DNA of 64,000 nucleotides from Taishania sp037189645. GTDB lineage: Bacteria; Bacteroidota; Bacteroidia; Flavobacteriales_D; Crocinitomicaceae. The stretch lies in NCBI GenBank assembly GCA_037189645.1, contig JBBCIY010000002.1, forward strand, positions 186,001-250,000, read 5' to 3'. The notes under the pieces were generated by a model. The model was not told the origin of the DNA. It searched no databases and saw only the letters and a list, made by a program, of their open reading frames with translations. Position 1 is the first letter of the stretch; every line of letters begins with the position of its first letter. The translations under genes and the position numbers were made by a program. Of this stretch, positions 17,580-25,600 are shown in pieces.

Positions 17580-17669
17580 GCAGGTAGTTTCCTGGTACCT
17601 GTGTTTATTCTTTCTTGCTTAAAATCAGTAGCTTTTATTGATGACTGAATGGTGAGCCCTCCCATTCAG
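17580..17669 (+). terminator. two hairpins after the OmpA-like gene
   Basis: CAGGTA at 17581-17586 pairs with TACCTG at 17596-17601 and is followed by a T-rich stretch (GTTTATTCTTTC). A second stem, CTGAATGG at 17645-17652 with CCATTCAG at 17662-17669, follows. Either could end transcription before the tRNA promoter, but neither has a classical uninterrupted T-run. Nothing else is recognisable between 17571 and 17713. Confidence 0.4.
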
Positions 17670-17713
17670 AGGGGATTATTTTAAAATACTTCGAAAAAAA
17701 AATACAACATCTG

Positions 17714-17743
17714 TTGCACATAACGAATTCTTGTATATCTTTG
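17714..17743 (+). promoter_or_regulatory. consensus promoter of the tRNA-tuf cluster
   Basis: TTG at 17714-17716, a 19-base spacer and TATCTTTG at 17736-17743 form a perfect Bacteroidota promoter. It lies 68 bases before the first tRNA, which leaves room for a processed 5' leader. Confidence 0.8.
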
Positions 17744-17811
17744 CAATCCGATTTGTGAAAATTGGTTGAAAAAAGTTCTTTAATTATTGAATAAAATATC
17801 AACATCAATAA

Positions 17812-17885
17812 GCCGATGTAGCTCAGCTGGCTAGAGCAGCTGATTTGTAATCAGCAGGTCGTGGGTTCGAGTCCCTCTATCGGCT
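17812..17885 (+). tRNA. tRNA-Thr (TGT anticodon)
   Basis: The 74-base cloverleaf has acceptor GCCGATG paired with TATCGGC (one G-U), anticodon stem GCTGA/TCAGC, a loop with TGT at 17846-17848 and the T-arm GTTCGAG. It reads ACA. CCA is not encoded. Confidence 0.95.
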
Positions 17886-17908
17886 CTTATTGAAGTATAT
17901 ATTAAGTT

Positions 17909-17993
17909 GGGGGGATACTCAAGCGGCCAACGAGGGCAGACTGTAAATCTGCTGGTTTCACCTTCGCAGGTTCGAATCCTGCTCCCCCCACCA
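17909..17993 (+). tRNA. tRNA-Tyr (GTA anticodon)
   Basis: This is a class II tRNA with a long variable arm, acceptor GGGGGGA paired with TCCCCCC, and GTA in the loop CTGTAAA. It reads UAU and UAC. The 3' CCA is encoded (17991-17993), unlike in the other tRNAs of the window. Confidence 0.95.
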
Positions 17994-18000
17994 TAGTTAA

Positions 18001-18073
18001 GCGGGAGTAGCTCAGTTGGTAGAGCGTCAGCCTTCCAAGCTGAGGGTCGCGAGTTCGAATCTCGTCTCCCGCT
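18001..18073 (+). tRNA. tRNA-Gly (TCC anticodon)
   Basis: The 73-base cloverleaf has acceptor GCGGGAG/CTCCCGC, anticodon stem TCAGC/GCTGA and TCC in the loop CTTCCAA. It reads GGA and GGG. CCA is not encoded. Confidence 0.95.
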
Positions 18074-18098
18074 CAATATAAAATTAAAGATCTTTTTT

Positions 18099-18170
18099 GC
18101 CGGTGTAGCTCAGTGGTAGAGCGCTTCCTTGGTAAGGAAGAGGTCACGAGTTCAATTCTCGTCATTGGCT
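18099..18170 (+). tRNA. tRNA-Thr (GGT anticodon)
   Basis: The 72-base cloverleaf has acceptor GCCGGTG paired with CATTGGC through two adjacent G-U pairs, anticodon stem CTTCC/GGAAG and GGT in the loop. It reads ACC and ACU. It is the last tRNA before tuf. Confidence 0.94.
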
Positions 18171-18225
18171 CAAGAGTAACTTGGATTGATTTTCACTCAG
18201 TTATGGGTGAAATTTGGTATATATA

Positions 18226-18233
18226 TAAATTTG
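18226..18233 (+). promoter_or_regulatory. possible internal -7 element before tuf
   Basis: TAAATTTG matches TAnnTTTG and lies 31 bases before the tuf ATG. No TTG occurs at the correct distance, so it may be a secondary promoter within the tRNA-tuf transcript or chance in an AT-rich spacer. Confidence 0.4.
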
Positions 18234-18264
18234 TTTTTTTATTAACTAAGTAACAAAGAATAAA

Positions 18265-19452
18265 ATGGCTAAAGAAAGTTTCGACCGTTCCAAACCACAC
18301 GTAAACATTGGAACAATTGGTCACGTTGACCACGGAAAGACAACTTTGACTGCTGCTATCTCTAGCGTATTGGCATCTCAAGGTTTGGCTGAGCAACGCG
18401 ATTTCTCTTCTATTGACAATGCACCGGAAGAAAAAGAGCGTGGTATCACTATTAACACGTCTCACATTGAGTATCAGACAGCTAACCGCCACTATGCGCA
18501 CGTTGACTGTCCTGGTCACGCCGACTATGTAAAGAACATGGTTACCGGAGCGGCTCAGATGGACGGAGCTATCCTGGTGGTAGCTGCAACAGACGGACCA
18601 ATGCCTCAGACTCGTGAGCACATCCTTTTAGGACGTCAGGTAGGTGTTCCTAGAATGGTTGTTTTCATGAACAAAGTAGACATGGTTGACGATCCGGAAT
18701 TGTTGGAGTTGGTTGAGATGGAGATCAGAGATCTGCTTTCTTTCTATGACTACGATGGTGACAACACACCAGTTATCCAGGGATCTGCTTTGGGTGCTTT
18801 GAACGGTGAAGAAAAATGGGTTGCTACAGTAAACGCATTGATGGAAGCTGTTGATACTTGGATCGAATTGCCTCCACGTGATATTGAAAAGCCTTTCTTG
18901 ATGCCGGTTGAAGACGTATTTACGATCACAGGTCGTGGTACAGTTGCAACAGGACGTATCGAAACAGGAGTTATCAACTCTGGTGAGGCTGTTGATATCC
19001 TGGGAATGGGTGAAGAGAAATTGTCTTCTACTGTTACAGGGGTTGAGATGTTCCGTAAAATCTTGGATAGAGGTGAAGCTGGTGACAACGTAGGTTTGTT
19101 GTTGCGTGGTATTGAAAAATCTCAGATCCGTCGTGGAATGGTTATCTGTAAGCCAGGTTCAACTAAACCACACAAAACGTTCAAAGCTGAGATCTACGTT
19201 TTGAAAAAAGAAGAAGGTGGACGTCACACTCCGTTCCACAACAAATACCGTCCTCAGTTCTATTTCCGTACAACAGACGTTACAGGTGAGATCATCTTGA
19301 CAGACGGACGTGAAATGGTTATGCCAGGTGATAACGTATCTATCCAGGTAAACCTGATCGTACCGGTTGCGATGGACAAAGGATTACGTTTCGCTATCCG
19401 TGAAGGTGGTAGAACCGTAGGAGCAGGTCAGGTTACTGAAATCGTTGAATAA
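18265..19452 (+). CDS. tuf: translation elongation factor Tu
   Basis: EF-Tu delivers aminoacyl-tRNA to the ribosome as a GTP complex. The 395-residue protein has the P-loop GHVDHGKT (19-26), the effector region ending ERGITINTSHIEY, DCPGHADY (G3) and NKVDMV (G4), then the two beta-barrel domains with GRGTVATGRIE. Codon choice is strongly biased towards a few codons, as expected for a highly expressed gene. It sits between tRNA-Thr and tRNA-Trp, the arrangement known from E. coli tufB. Confidence 0.98.
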   Translation: MAKESFDRSKPHVNIGTIGHVDHGKTTLTAAISSVLASQGLAEQRDFSSIDNAPEEKERGITINTSHIEYQTANRHYAHVDCPGHADYVKNMVTGAAQMDGAILVVAATDGPMPQTREHILLGRQVGVPRMVVFMNKVDMVDDPELLELVEMEIRDLLSFYDYDGDNTPVIQGSALGALNGEEKWVATVNALMEAVDTWIELPPRDIEKPFLMPVEDVFTITGRGTVATGRIETGVINSGEAVDILGMGEEKLSSTVTGVEMFRKILDRGEAGDNVGLLLRGIEKSQIRRGMVICKPGSTKPHKTFKAEIYVLKKEEGGRHTPFHNKYRPQFYFRTTDVTGEIILTDGREMVMPGDNVSIQVNLIVPVAMDKGLRFAIREGGRTVGAGQVTEIVE

Positions 19453-19466
19453 TCAGTGATAAAATA

Positions 19467-19490
19467 AAGAGGAAGTTTCGGCTTCCTCTT
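19467..19490 (+). terminator. hairpin between tuf and tRNA-Trp
   Basis: AAGAGGAAG at 19467-19475 pairs perfectly with CTTCCTCTT at 19482-19490 around a six-base loop, 14 bases after the tuf stop. The following ACTTAT is only weakly T-rich, so it may act as a partial terminator or as a processing boundary ahead of the tRNA. Confidence 0.5.
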
Positions 19491-19498
19491 ACTTATAC

Positions 19499-19571
19499 AC
19501 GGGCGTAGCTCAGCTGGTAGAGTAGTGGTCTCCAAAACCATTGGTCGTGGGTTCGAATCCTACCGCCCGTG
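19499..19571 (+). tRNA. tRNA-Trp (CCA anticodon)
   Basis: The 73-base cloverleaf has acceptor ACGGGCG/CGCCCGT, loop CTCCAAA with the CCA anticodon at 19532-19534 and T-arm GTTCGAATC. The 3' CCA is not encoded. It lies 19 bases upstream of secE. Confidence 0.95.
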
Positions 19572-19590
19572 CAACTTTAAAAACAAGAAC

Positions 19591-19815
19591 GTGTCAAAAG
19601 TAAAGAATTATATCAGCGAAACAGTTACCGAGATGGTGCACAATGTAACGTGGCCTACTTGGAAAGAGTTACAAAGTAACACGATTATTGTTGTCATCGC
19701 TTCCATTATCATATCATTGATCATCTTCGTGATGGATTATCTGATAGGAATCGTTCCTGTAGATGGAAACGGGTTTTGGAAAGGTATTCTTGGGTTCATT
19801 TATAGCGGATTCTAA
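19591..19815 (+). CDS. secE: preprotein translocase subunit SecE
   Basis: SecE clamps SecY in the Sec translocon of the inner membrane. The 74-residue product is the short single-helix form: an amphipathic start with the conserved VTWPTWKEL (about 19-27) and one transmembrane helix at about 33-55. The start is GTG at 19591. An in-frame upstream GTG at 19525 lies inside tRNA-Trp and cannot be the start, and no ATG is available between them. The neighbours tRNA-Trp and nusG confirm the call. Confidence 0.93.
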   Translation: MSKVKNYISETVTEMVHNVTWPTWKELQSNTIIVVIASIIISLIIFVMDYLIGIVPVDGNGFWKGILGFIYSGF

Positions 19816-19829
19816 TCAAAGTCAAAGTA

Positions 19830-20381
19830 ATGGGAGAAATCAAGAAGCGTTGGTACGTTGTAAGAGCTGTTAGCGGTAAGGAAAAGAAAGTGAAGGAATA
19901 CCTGGATCTTGAAATTTCCCGTTTAAAACTGGGAGATTACGTAGAGCAGGTGTTAATTCCTACTGAGAAGGTTTTTCAGATGAGAAACGGTAAGAAGGTA
20001 AGCAAAGAAAGAGCTTATCTTCCTGGCTACGTATTGATCGAAGCCGCGCTGGTTGGAGAAGTTTCTCACGTTATTAAAAGCATTCCGAACGTTATCGGGT
20101 TCCTGGGAACCGAAAAAGGCGGAGATCCTGTTCCGATGCGTCTGGCAGAGGTAAACCGTATCCTGGGTAAAGTGGATGAGCTTTCTGAAACGGAAGAGGA
20201 AATGAAGATCCCTTACGTAGTTGGTGAATCAGTTAAGGTAATTGACGGTCCGTTCAACAACTTCTCCGGTACGATTGAAGAGATCAACGAAGAGAAAAAG
20301 AAATTGAAAGTGATGGTGAAGATCTTTGGAAGAAAGAATTTGCTGGAGCTTAACTACATGCAGGTAGAGAAAGAAATTTAA
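19830..20381 (+). CDS. nusG: transcription termination/antitermination factor NusG
   Basis: NusG binds the RNA polymerase clamp and couples it to Rho or the ribosome. The 183-residue protein has the NGN domain (KRWYVVRAVSGKEKKVKEYL, then LPGYVLIEA and IPNVIGFLG) and a C-terminal KOW domain (GESVKVIDGPFNNFSG). The linker is short. The gene lies 14 bases after secE. Confidence 0.96.
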   Translation: MGEIKKRWYVVRAVSGKEKKVKEYLDLEISRLKLGDYVEQVLIPTEKVFQMRNGKKVSKERAYLPGYVLIEAALVGEVSHVIKSIPNVIGFLGTEKGGDPVPMRLAEVNRILGKVDELSETEEEMKIPYVVGESVKVIDGPFNNFSGTIEEINEEKKKLKVMVKIFGRKNLLELNYMQVEKEI

Positions 20382-20400
20382 TACGTTTTTTAACCCGTAG

Positions 20401-20435
20401 GAGTGAGTGACGACTAAAGCTTCCCGTCTATACTC
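20401..20435 (+). promoter_or_regulatory. possible structured leader before rplK
   Basis: The 81-base nusG-rplK spacer can fold into an interrupted stem. GAGT at 20401-20404 pairs with ACTC at 20432-20435, and GACG at 20409-20412 pairs with CGTC at 20425-20428. In E. coli, L1 represses rplK-rplA translation from a leader at the same place. The pairing here is weak and I cannot match it to a known L1 site. Confidence 0.25.
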
Positions 20436-20462
20436 ATGTTTGACTACATAATTTAAATACAA

Positions 20463-20912
20463 ATGGCAAAAGAAGTATCAGGCTTGATTAAATTGCAAAT
20501 CAAAGGTGGTGCTGCCAATCCTGCACCTCCGGTAGGACCTGCACTGGGTTCTAAAGGGGTGAACATCATGGAGTTCTGTAAGCAGTTCAATGCCAGAACA
20601 CAGGATAAAGCAGGAAAAGTAGTTCCGGTGGTTATCACTGTTTACAGTGATAAATCATTTGATTTTGTATTGAAAACAGCGCCGGCAGCTTCGCAAATCC
20701 TTGAATCAGGGAAATTCAAGAAAGGATCTGGTGAGCCTAACCGCTCAAAAATCGGATCCATTACTTGGGACCAGGTTCGTACGATTGCAGAAGATAAGCT
20801 TCCGGACTTGAATTGTTTTACGGTTGACTCAGCAATGTCTATGGTTGCAGGTACTGCACGAAGCATGGGAGTAACTGTAAAAGGTGGTGAAGAACCTAAA
20901 TCTAAAAACTAG
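20463..20912 (+). CDS. rplK: 50S ribosomal protein L11
   Basis: L11 forms the GTPase-associated centre with 23S rRNA and binds elongation factors. The 149-residue protein is a little longer than usual (141). It has the conserved LQIKGGAANPAPPVGPALG start (11-30) and a C-terminal RNA-binding domain with GTARSMGV. The extra residues are a lysine-rich tail (GGEEPKSKN). It begins the rplKAJL set, with rplA four bases after its stop. Confidence 0.97.
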   Translation: MAKEVSGLIKLQIKGGAANPAPPVGPALGSKGVNIMEFCKQFNARTQDKAGKVVPVVITVYSDKSFDFVLKTAPAASQILESGKFKKGSGEPNRSKIGSITWDQVRTIAEDKLPDLNCFTVDSAMSMVAGTARSMGVTVKGGEEPKSKN

Positions 20913-20916
20913 TATT

Positions 20917-21612
20917 ATGGCAAGAGTATCTAAGAAAAGAAAAGAGATTTTGGCGAAACATGATTTCTCCAGATCTTACAGCTTGGCAGACGCTAGTAAT
21001 TTGGTGAAGGAAATCTCTACTACCAAATTTGACGCATCTATTGATGTATCCGTTCGCCTGGGTGTAGATCCGCGTAAAGCCAATCAAATGGTTCGTGGAA
21101 CAGTTGCATTACCGCACGGAACAGGTAAAGATGTTCGCGTATTGGTGTTGTGTACTCCTGATAAAGAAGCAGAAGCGAAAGCAGCAGGAGCAGACCACGT
21201 TGGTTTGGACGATTACATCGAAAAAATCAAAGGTGGATGGACAGACATCGACGTGATTATCACCGTTCCTTCTGTAATGGGTAAGGTAGGTGCTTTGGGT
21301 CGTATTTTAGGACCGAGAGGATTGATGCCAAACCCTAAGACAGGAACAGTTACCATGGATGTAGCGAAAGCTGTTGAAGAAGTAAAAGCGGGTAAGATCG
21401 ATTTTAAAGTTGACAAATTTGGAAATATCCACGCAGGAATCGGCCGTGCCAGCTTCAGCGGGGATAAGATCAAGGACAACGTGAACGAATTGATCCAAAC
21501 GCTTATTAAATTAAAACCGTCTGCTGCAAAAGGGACTTACATCAAAAGTATTTACTTGAGCGCTACAATGAGCCCAAGTGTACAGATTGATACAAAGTCT
21601 GTTGTTGCTTAA
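20917..21612 (+). CDS. rplA: 50S ribosomal protein L1
   Basis: L1 forms the mobile stalk at the ribosomal E site. The 231-residue product has the L1 signature in DVIITVPSVMGKVGALGRILGP...MPNPKTGTV near 110-140. The ATG at 20917 begins MARVSKKRKE and gives the family length. Upstream in-frame starts would overlap rplK. In many bacteria L1 represses its own rplK-rplA message. Confidence 0.97.
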   Translation: MARVSKKRKEILAKHDFSRSYSLADASNLVKEISTTKFDASIDVSVRLGVDPRKANQMVRGTVALPHGTGKDVRVLVLCTPDKEAEAKAAGADHVGLDDYIEKIKGGWTDIDVIITVPSVMGKVGALGRILGPRGLMPNPKTGTVTMDVAKAVEEVKAGKIDFKVDKFGNIHAGIGRASFSGDKIKDNVNELIQTLIKLKPSAAKGTYIKSIYLSATMSPSVQIDTKSVVA

Positions 21613-21624
21613 AACTGATTTATA

Positions 21625-22146
21625 ATGAATAGAGAAGAAAAAGCAAAGTATATAGACGATTTAGCGACGCAGATATCTGACGCTAACGTGTTCTATCTGG
21701 CAGATACAGCGGATTTGACAGTTGAAGTAGTGAATCAGTTGAGAAGAAAATGTTTCCAGTCGAATATCGGTATCCGTGTTGTTAAAAACACGTTATTGGC
21801 AAAAGCGCTGGAAAAAGTGGAAGGAAAAAACTTCGGTGACCTGCCGACAGTATTATCCGGATCGACTTCAATCCTGTTTTCCGAAGTAGGAAACGCTCCT
21901 GCTAAATTAATCAAAGACTTCCGTGCGAAGAACCCTAAACCTTTGTTGAAGGGAGCCTATATCGAAGAAGCAGTTTTCATTGGAGACAACCAGTTGGATG
22001 CGCTTGTAGCGATTAAAAGCAAAGAAGAAGTTATTGGTGATATCATCGGATTACTTCAAAGTCCTGCTAAAAATGTTGTCTCTGCTCTTAAAGGGCAAGG
22101 AGGCAAGATTGCCGGAATCCTTAAAACGCTCGAAGAAAGAGCATAA
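21625..22146 (+). CDS. rplJ: 50S ribosomal protein L10
   Basis: L10 anchors L7/L12 dimers to the ribosome. The 173-residue protein has the MNREEKAKYIDDLA start, the RRKCFQSNIGIRVVKNTL rRNA-binding segment and a helical C-terminus that binds L12. The rplA-rplJ gap is only 12 bases, so a separate L10-binding leader does not fit there. Confidence 0.96.
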   Translation: MNREEKAKYIDDLATQISDANVFYLADTADLTVEVVNQLRRKCFQSNIGIRVVKNTLLAKALEKVEGKNFGDLPTVLSGSTSILFSEVGNAPAKLIKDFRAKNPKPLLKGAYIEEAVFIGDNQLDALVAIKSKEEVIGDIIGLLQSPAKNVVSALKGQGGKIAGILKTLEERA

Positions 22147-22195
22147 GTTTATTATTAGTAAATTAATTTTTGAACCTTTTTAAAATTTAAATAAA

Positions 22196-22570
22196 ATGGC
22201 AGATTTAAAACAAATCGCAGAAACATTGGTTAACTTGACAGTTAAAGAAGTTAACGAATTGGCTACTATCTTGAAAGATGAGTACGGAATTGAACCAGCA
22301 GCGGCAGCTGTAGCAGTAGCGGCAGGACCAGCAGCAGGTGGTGAGGCAGCAGCTGAAAAAACTGAGTTCGACGTAATCCTGAAAGCAGGAGGAGCAAACA
22401 AACTGGCTGTAGTGAAACTGGTTAAGGAATTGACTGGTCAGGGGTTGAAAGAAGCTAAGGAATTAGTTGATGGAGCTCCTGCTACATTGAAAGAAGCTGT
22501 TTCTAAAGACGAGGCTGAAGGTCTTAAAAAGTCTTTGGAAGAAGCTGGAGCTGAAGTTGAGATTAAGTAA
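22196..22570 (+). CDS. rplL: 50S ribosomal protein L7/L12
   Basis: L7/L12 is the multi-copy acidic stalk protein that recruits translational GTPases. The 124-residue product has an N-terminal dimerisation helix, an alanine-rich hinge at about 37-55 (AAAAVAVAAGPAAGGEAAA) and the conserved C-terminal domain (KTEFDVILKAGGANKLAVVK...GLKEAKELVDGAP). The hinge is unusually rich in alanine and glycine. Confidence 0.97.
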   Translation: MADLKQIAETLVNLTVKEVNELATILKDEYGIEPAAAAVAVAAGPAAGGEAAAEKTEFDVILKAGGANKLAVVKLVKELTGQGLKEAKELVDGAPATLKEAVSKDEAEGLKKSLEEAGAEVEIK

Positions 22571-22586
22571 TTTTTACTTTATAACA

Positions 22587-22629
22587 CAAGAAGGCGTCCC
22601 GATTTTTCGGGATGCCTATTCTTGTTTTT
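22587..22629 (+). terminator. attenuator-type hairpin between rplL and rpoB
   Basis: AGGCGTCCCGA pairs with TCGGGATGCCT (one G-U) around a five-T loop. The stem extends through CAAGA (22587-22591) and TCTTG (22620-22624) and is followed by TTTTT. The shape is that of an intrinsic terminator. Since rpoB has no recognisable promoter of its own downstream, it probably lets only part of transcription continue, as at the E. coli rplL-rpoB junction. Confidence 0.8.
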
Positions 22630-22680
22630 AATGCGTAAAGACGCAAAAATGCCCATTTTCATAAACAAAAACGTTTGACA

Positions 22681-25600
22681 TTGGCAACATCAAATAACAT
22701 TTCAACAAGAGTGAACTTTGCATCAGGCAAAGCTCAATTTGACTATCCGGATTTTTTGGATATTCAGTTAAAATCTTTCCAGGAATTCTTCCAGTTGGAA
22801 ACAACGCCGGAGAATCGTGAAAGTGAAGGATTGTTTAAGGTATTTGCAGAGAATTTTCCTATTACGGACACACGCAACCAGTTCGTATTGGAATTCCTGG
22901 ATTACTTTATCGATCCCCCAAGATACACCATCGAAGAATGTATCGAACGTGGCTTAACGTATAGCGTACCACTAAAAGCTAAGCTGAAATTATATTGTAC
23001 AGACCCTGAGCACGAAGATTTTGAAACAATCGTTCAGGATGTATACCTGGGAACAATCCCATATATGACTCCGAAAGGTTCATTTGTTGTTAACGGAGCG
23101 GAACGTGTGATCGTTTCTCAGTTGCACAGATCACCGGGTGTGTTCTTCGGACAAAGCAGACACGCGAACGGAGCTAAGTTGTATTCAGCTCGTGTGATTC
23201 CTTTCAAAGGATCATGGATTGAATTCGCAACAGACATTAATAACGTTATGTACGCTTACATCGACCGTAAGAAAAAGTTGCCTGTTACAACTCTTTTCCG
23301 TGCGATCGGATATGAAAGCGACAAAGATATTTTAGAGATTTTCGGGCTGGCGGATGAAGTGAAAGTTTCAAAAGCTGCTTTGAAAAAACTGATCGGCAGA
23401 AAACTGGCTGCCCGTGTATTGAAATCATGGATCGAAGATTTCGTGGATGAAGATACGGGAGAAGTTGTTTCTATCGAACGAAATGAAGTGTTGCTGGATC
23501 GTGAAACGGTCATCGAAGATGAGCATGTTGACCTGATCATCGACGCTGGTGTAAAAACGATCATCCTTCATAAAGAGGATGCGAACAGCACAGATTTTAC
23601 CATTATCTATAACACGCTTCAGAAAGATACATCCAACTCTGAAAAAGAAGCGGTTGAACATATTTACCGTCAGTTACGTAATGCAGAACCACCTGATTAC
23701 GAAACGGCGAAATCTGTATTCGAAAAACTATTCTTCTCCGATACCCGTTACGATCTGGGAGAAGTAGGTCGTTTCAGATTGAATAAAAAACTGGGTATCG
23801 ACGATTCGGAAGAATCACGCGTACTTACAAAAGGAGACATTATCCTGATCATCAAATACCTGATCGAGCTGATTAACTCGAAAGCAGATGTGGACGATAT
23901 TGACCACTTGTCAAACCGTCGCGTCAGAACGGTAGGTGAGCAGCTGTACGCACAATTTGGTGTTGGTCTGGCACGTATGGCCAGAACGATCCGTGAGCGT
24001 ATGAACGTTCGTGATAACGAAGTCTTCACCCCGATTGACCTGATCAATGCGAAGACACTTTCTTCGGTGATCAATTCATTCTTCGGGACAAACCAGCTGT
24101 CTCAGTTCATGGACCAGACGAACCCGCTTTCCGAGGTTACTCACAAGCGTCGTTTGTCTGCATTAGGGCCAGGCGGACTTTCCCGTGACCGTGCAGGTTT
24201 CGAGGTACGTGACGTTCACTATACGCACTACGGTCGTTTGTGTACGATCGAAACACCGGAAGGGCCGAACATCGGTTTGATCTCTTCCCTGTGTGTATTC
24301 GCGAAAGTAAATAAGCTCGGTTTTATTGAAACCCCATACCGTCCGGTAGAAAAAGGAGTCGTTAACCTGAAAGACGAGCCTATTTACCTGACAGCTGAGG
24401 AAGAAGATGCGAAAACGATCGCGCAGGCAAATGCGGTAGTTGACGATAAAGGACAGTTCCTGACGGAGTTTGTAAAAGCCCGTTATGAAGGAGACTTCCC
24501 GTTGGTTAATCCTGATCAGCTGAACCTGATGGACGTAGGTGCGAACCAGATCGCTTCTATTGCAGCATCCTCTATTCCGTTCCTGGAGCATGATGATGCC
24601 AACCGGGCCCTGATGGGATCGAACATGCAGCGCCAGGCGGTTCCGTTGTTGAAACCTTCTTCACCGATCGTTGGTACGGGAATTGAGCGCCTGGTGGCGA
24701 GAGATTCACGTGTACTGGTGAACGCGGAAGGATCAGGAGTGGTTACTTATGTGGATGCAAACGAGATCGTGATCACTTACGATTGGACAGAAGACGATAA
24801 ACTGGTCAGCTTTGAAACGGAAGAAAAACGTTACAGCCTGACTAAATTCCAGAAAACCAACCAAAGCACATGCATCAACCTGAAGCCGATCGTTAAGACA
24901 GGTGACAGAGTGGAAAAAGGACAGGTGCTTTGCGAAGGATATGCAACCCAGCAAGGAGAACTGGCATTGGGTCAGAACCTGAAAGTTGCATTCATGCCTT
25001 GGAAAGGATACAACTTCGAGGATGCGATCGTAATTTCTGAGAAAGTGGTACGTGATGACGTATTTACATCCATCCACATTGATGAATATACATTGGAGGT
25101 CCGCGATACGAAACGGGGAATGGAAGAATTGACTTCCGATATCCCGAACGTTTCGGAAGAAGCGACAAAAGACCTGGATGAGAACGGGTTGATCCGTATC
25201 GGAGCTGAGATCAAGGAAGGAGATATCCTGATTGGTAAGATCACTCCGAAAGGTGAAACGGATCCTTCTCCGGAAGAAAAATTATTGCGTGCGATCTTTG
25301 GTGATAAGGCCGGAGACGTAAAGGACGCGTCCTTGAAAGCAGGACCTTCCTTGAGAGGTGTTGTGATCGATAAAAAGTTGTTCTCCAGAGCGGTTAAAGA
25401 CCGTAAGGCGAAAGCACAGGATAAGCCGATCCTGGAAAGCCTGGATGCTGAATACGACAAGGATTACGCAGCATTGAAAAAACAGTTGGTGGAGAAATTA
25501 TTGAAAATTATCGGTGAAGAGAAATCTGCTGGAGTGTTCAATAACTTCCGTGAAGAAATCATCAAGAAAGGTTCTAAGTTTACTGAAAAGAACCTGTTTG

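Noticed and set aside
17831..18076. 81-residue minus-strand frame across three tRNA genes (includes RTCEGETSRFTVCPRW)
   Set aside because: It is the antisense of the tRNA-Thr, -Tyr and -Gly genes. Frames of this kind appear repeatedly as false genes because tRNA sequence is conserved.
19525..19590. Upstream GTG at 19525 as the secE start
   Set aside because: It lies within tRNA-Trp; the added residues do not fit SecE, and GTG at 19591 gives the expected N-terminus.
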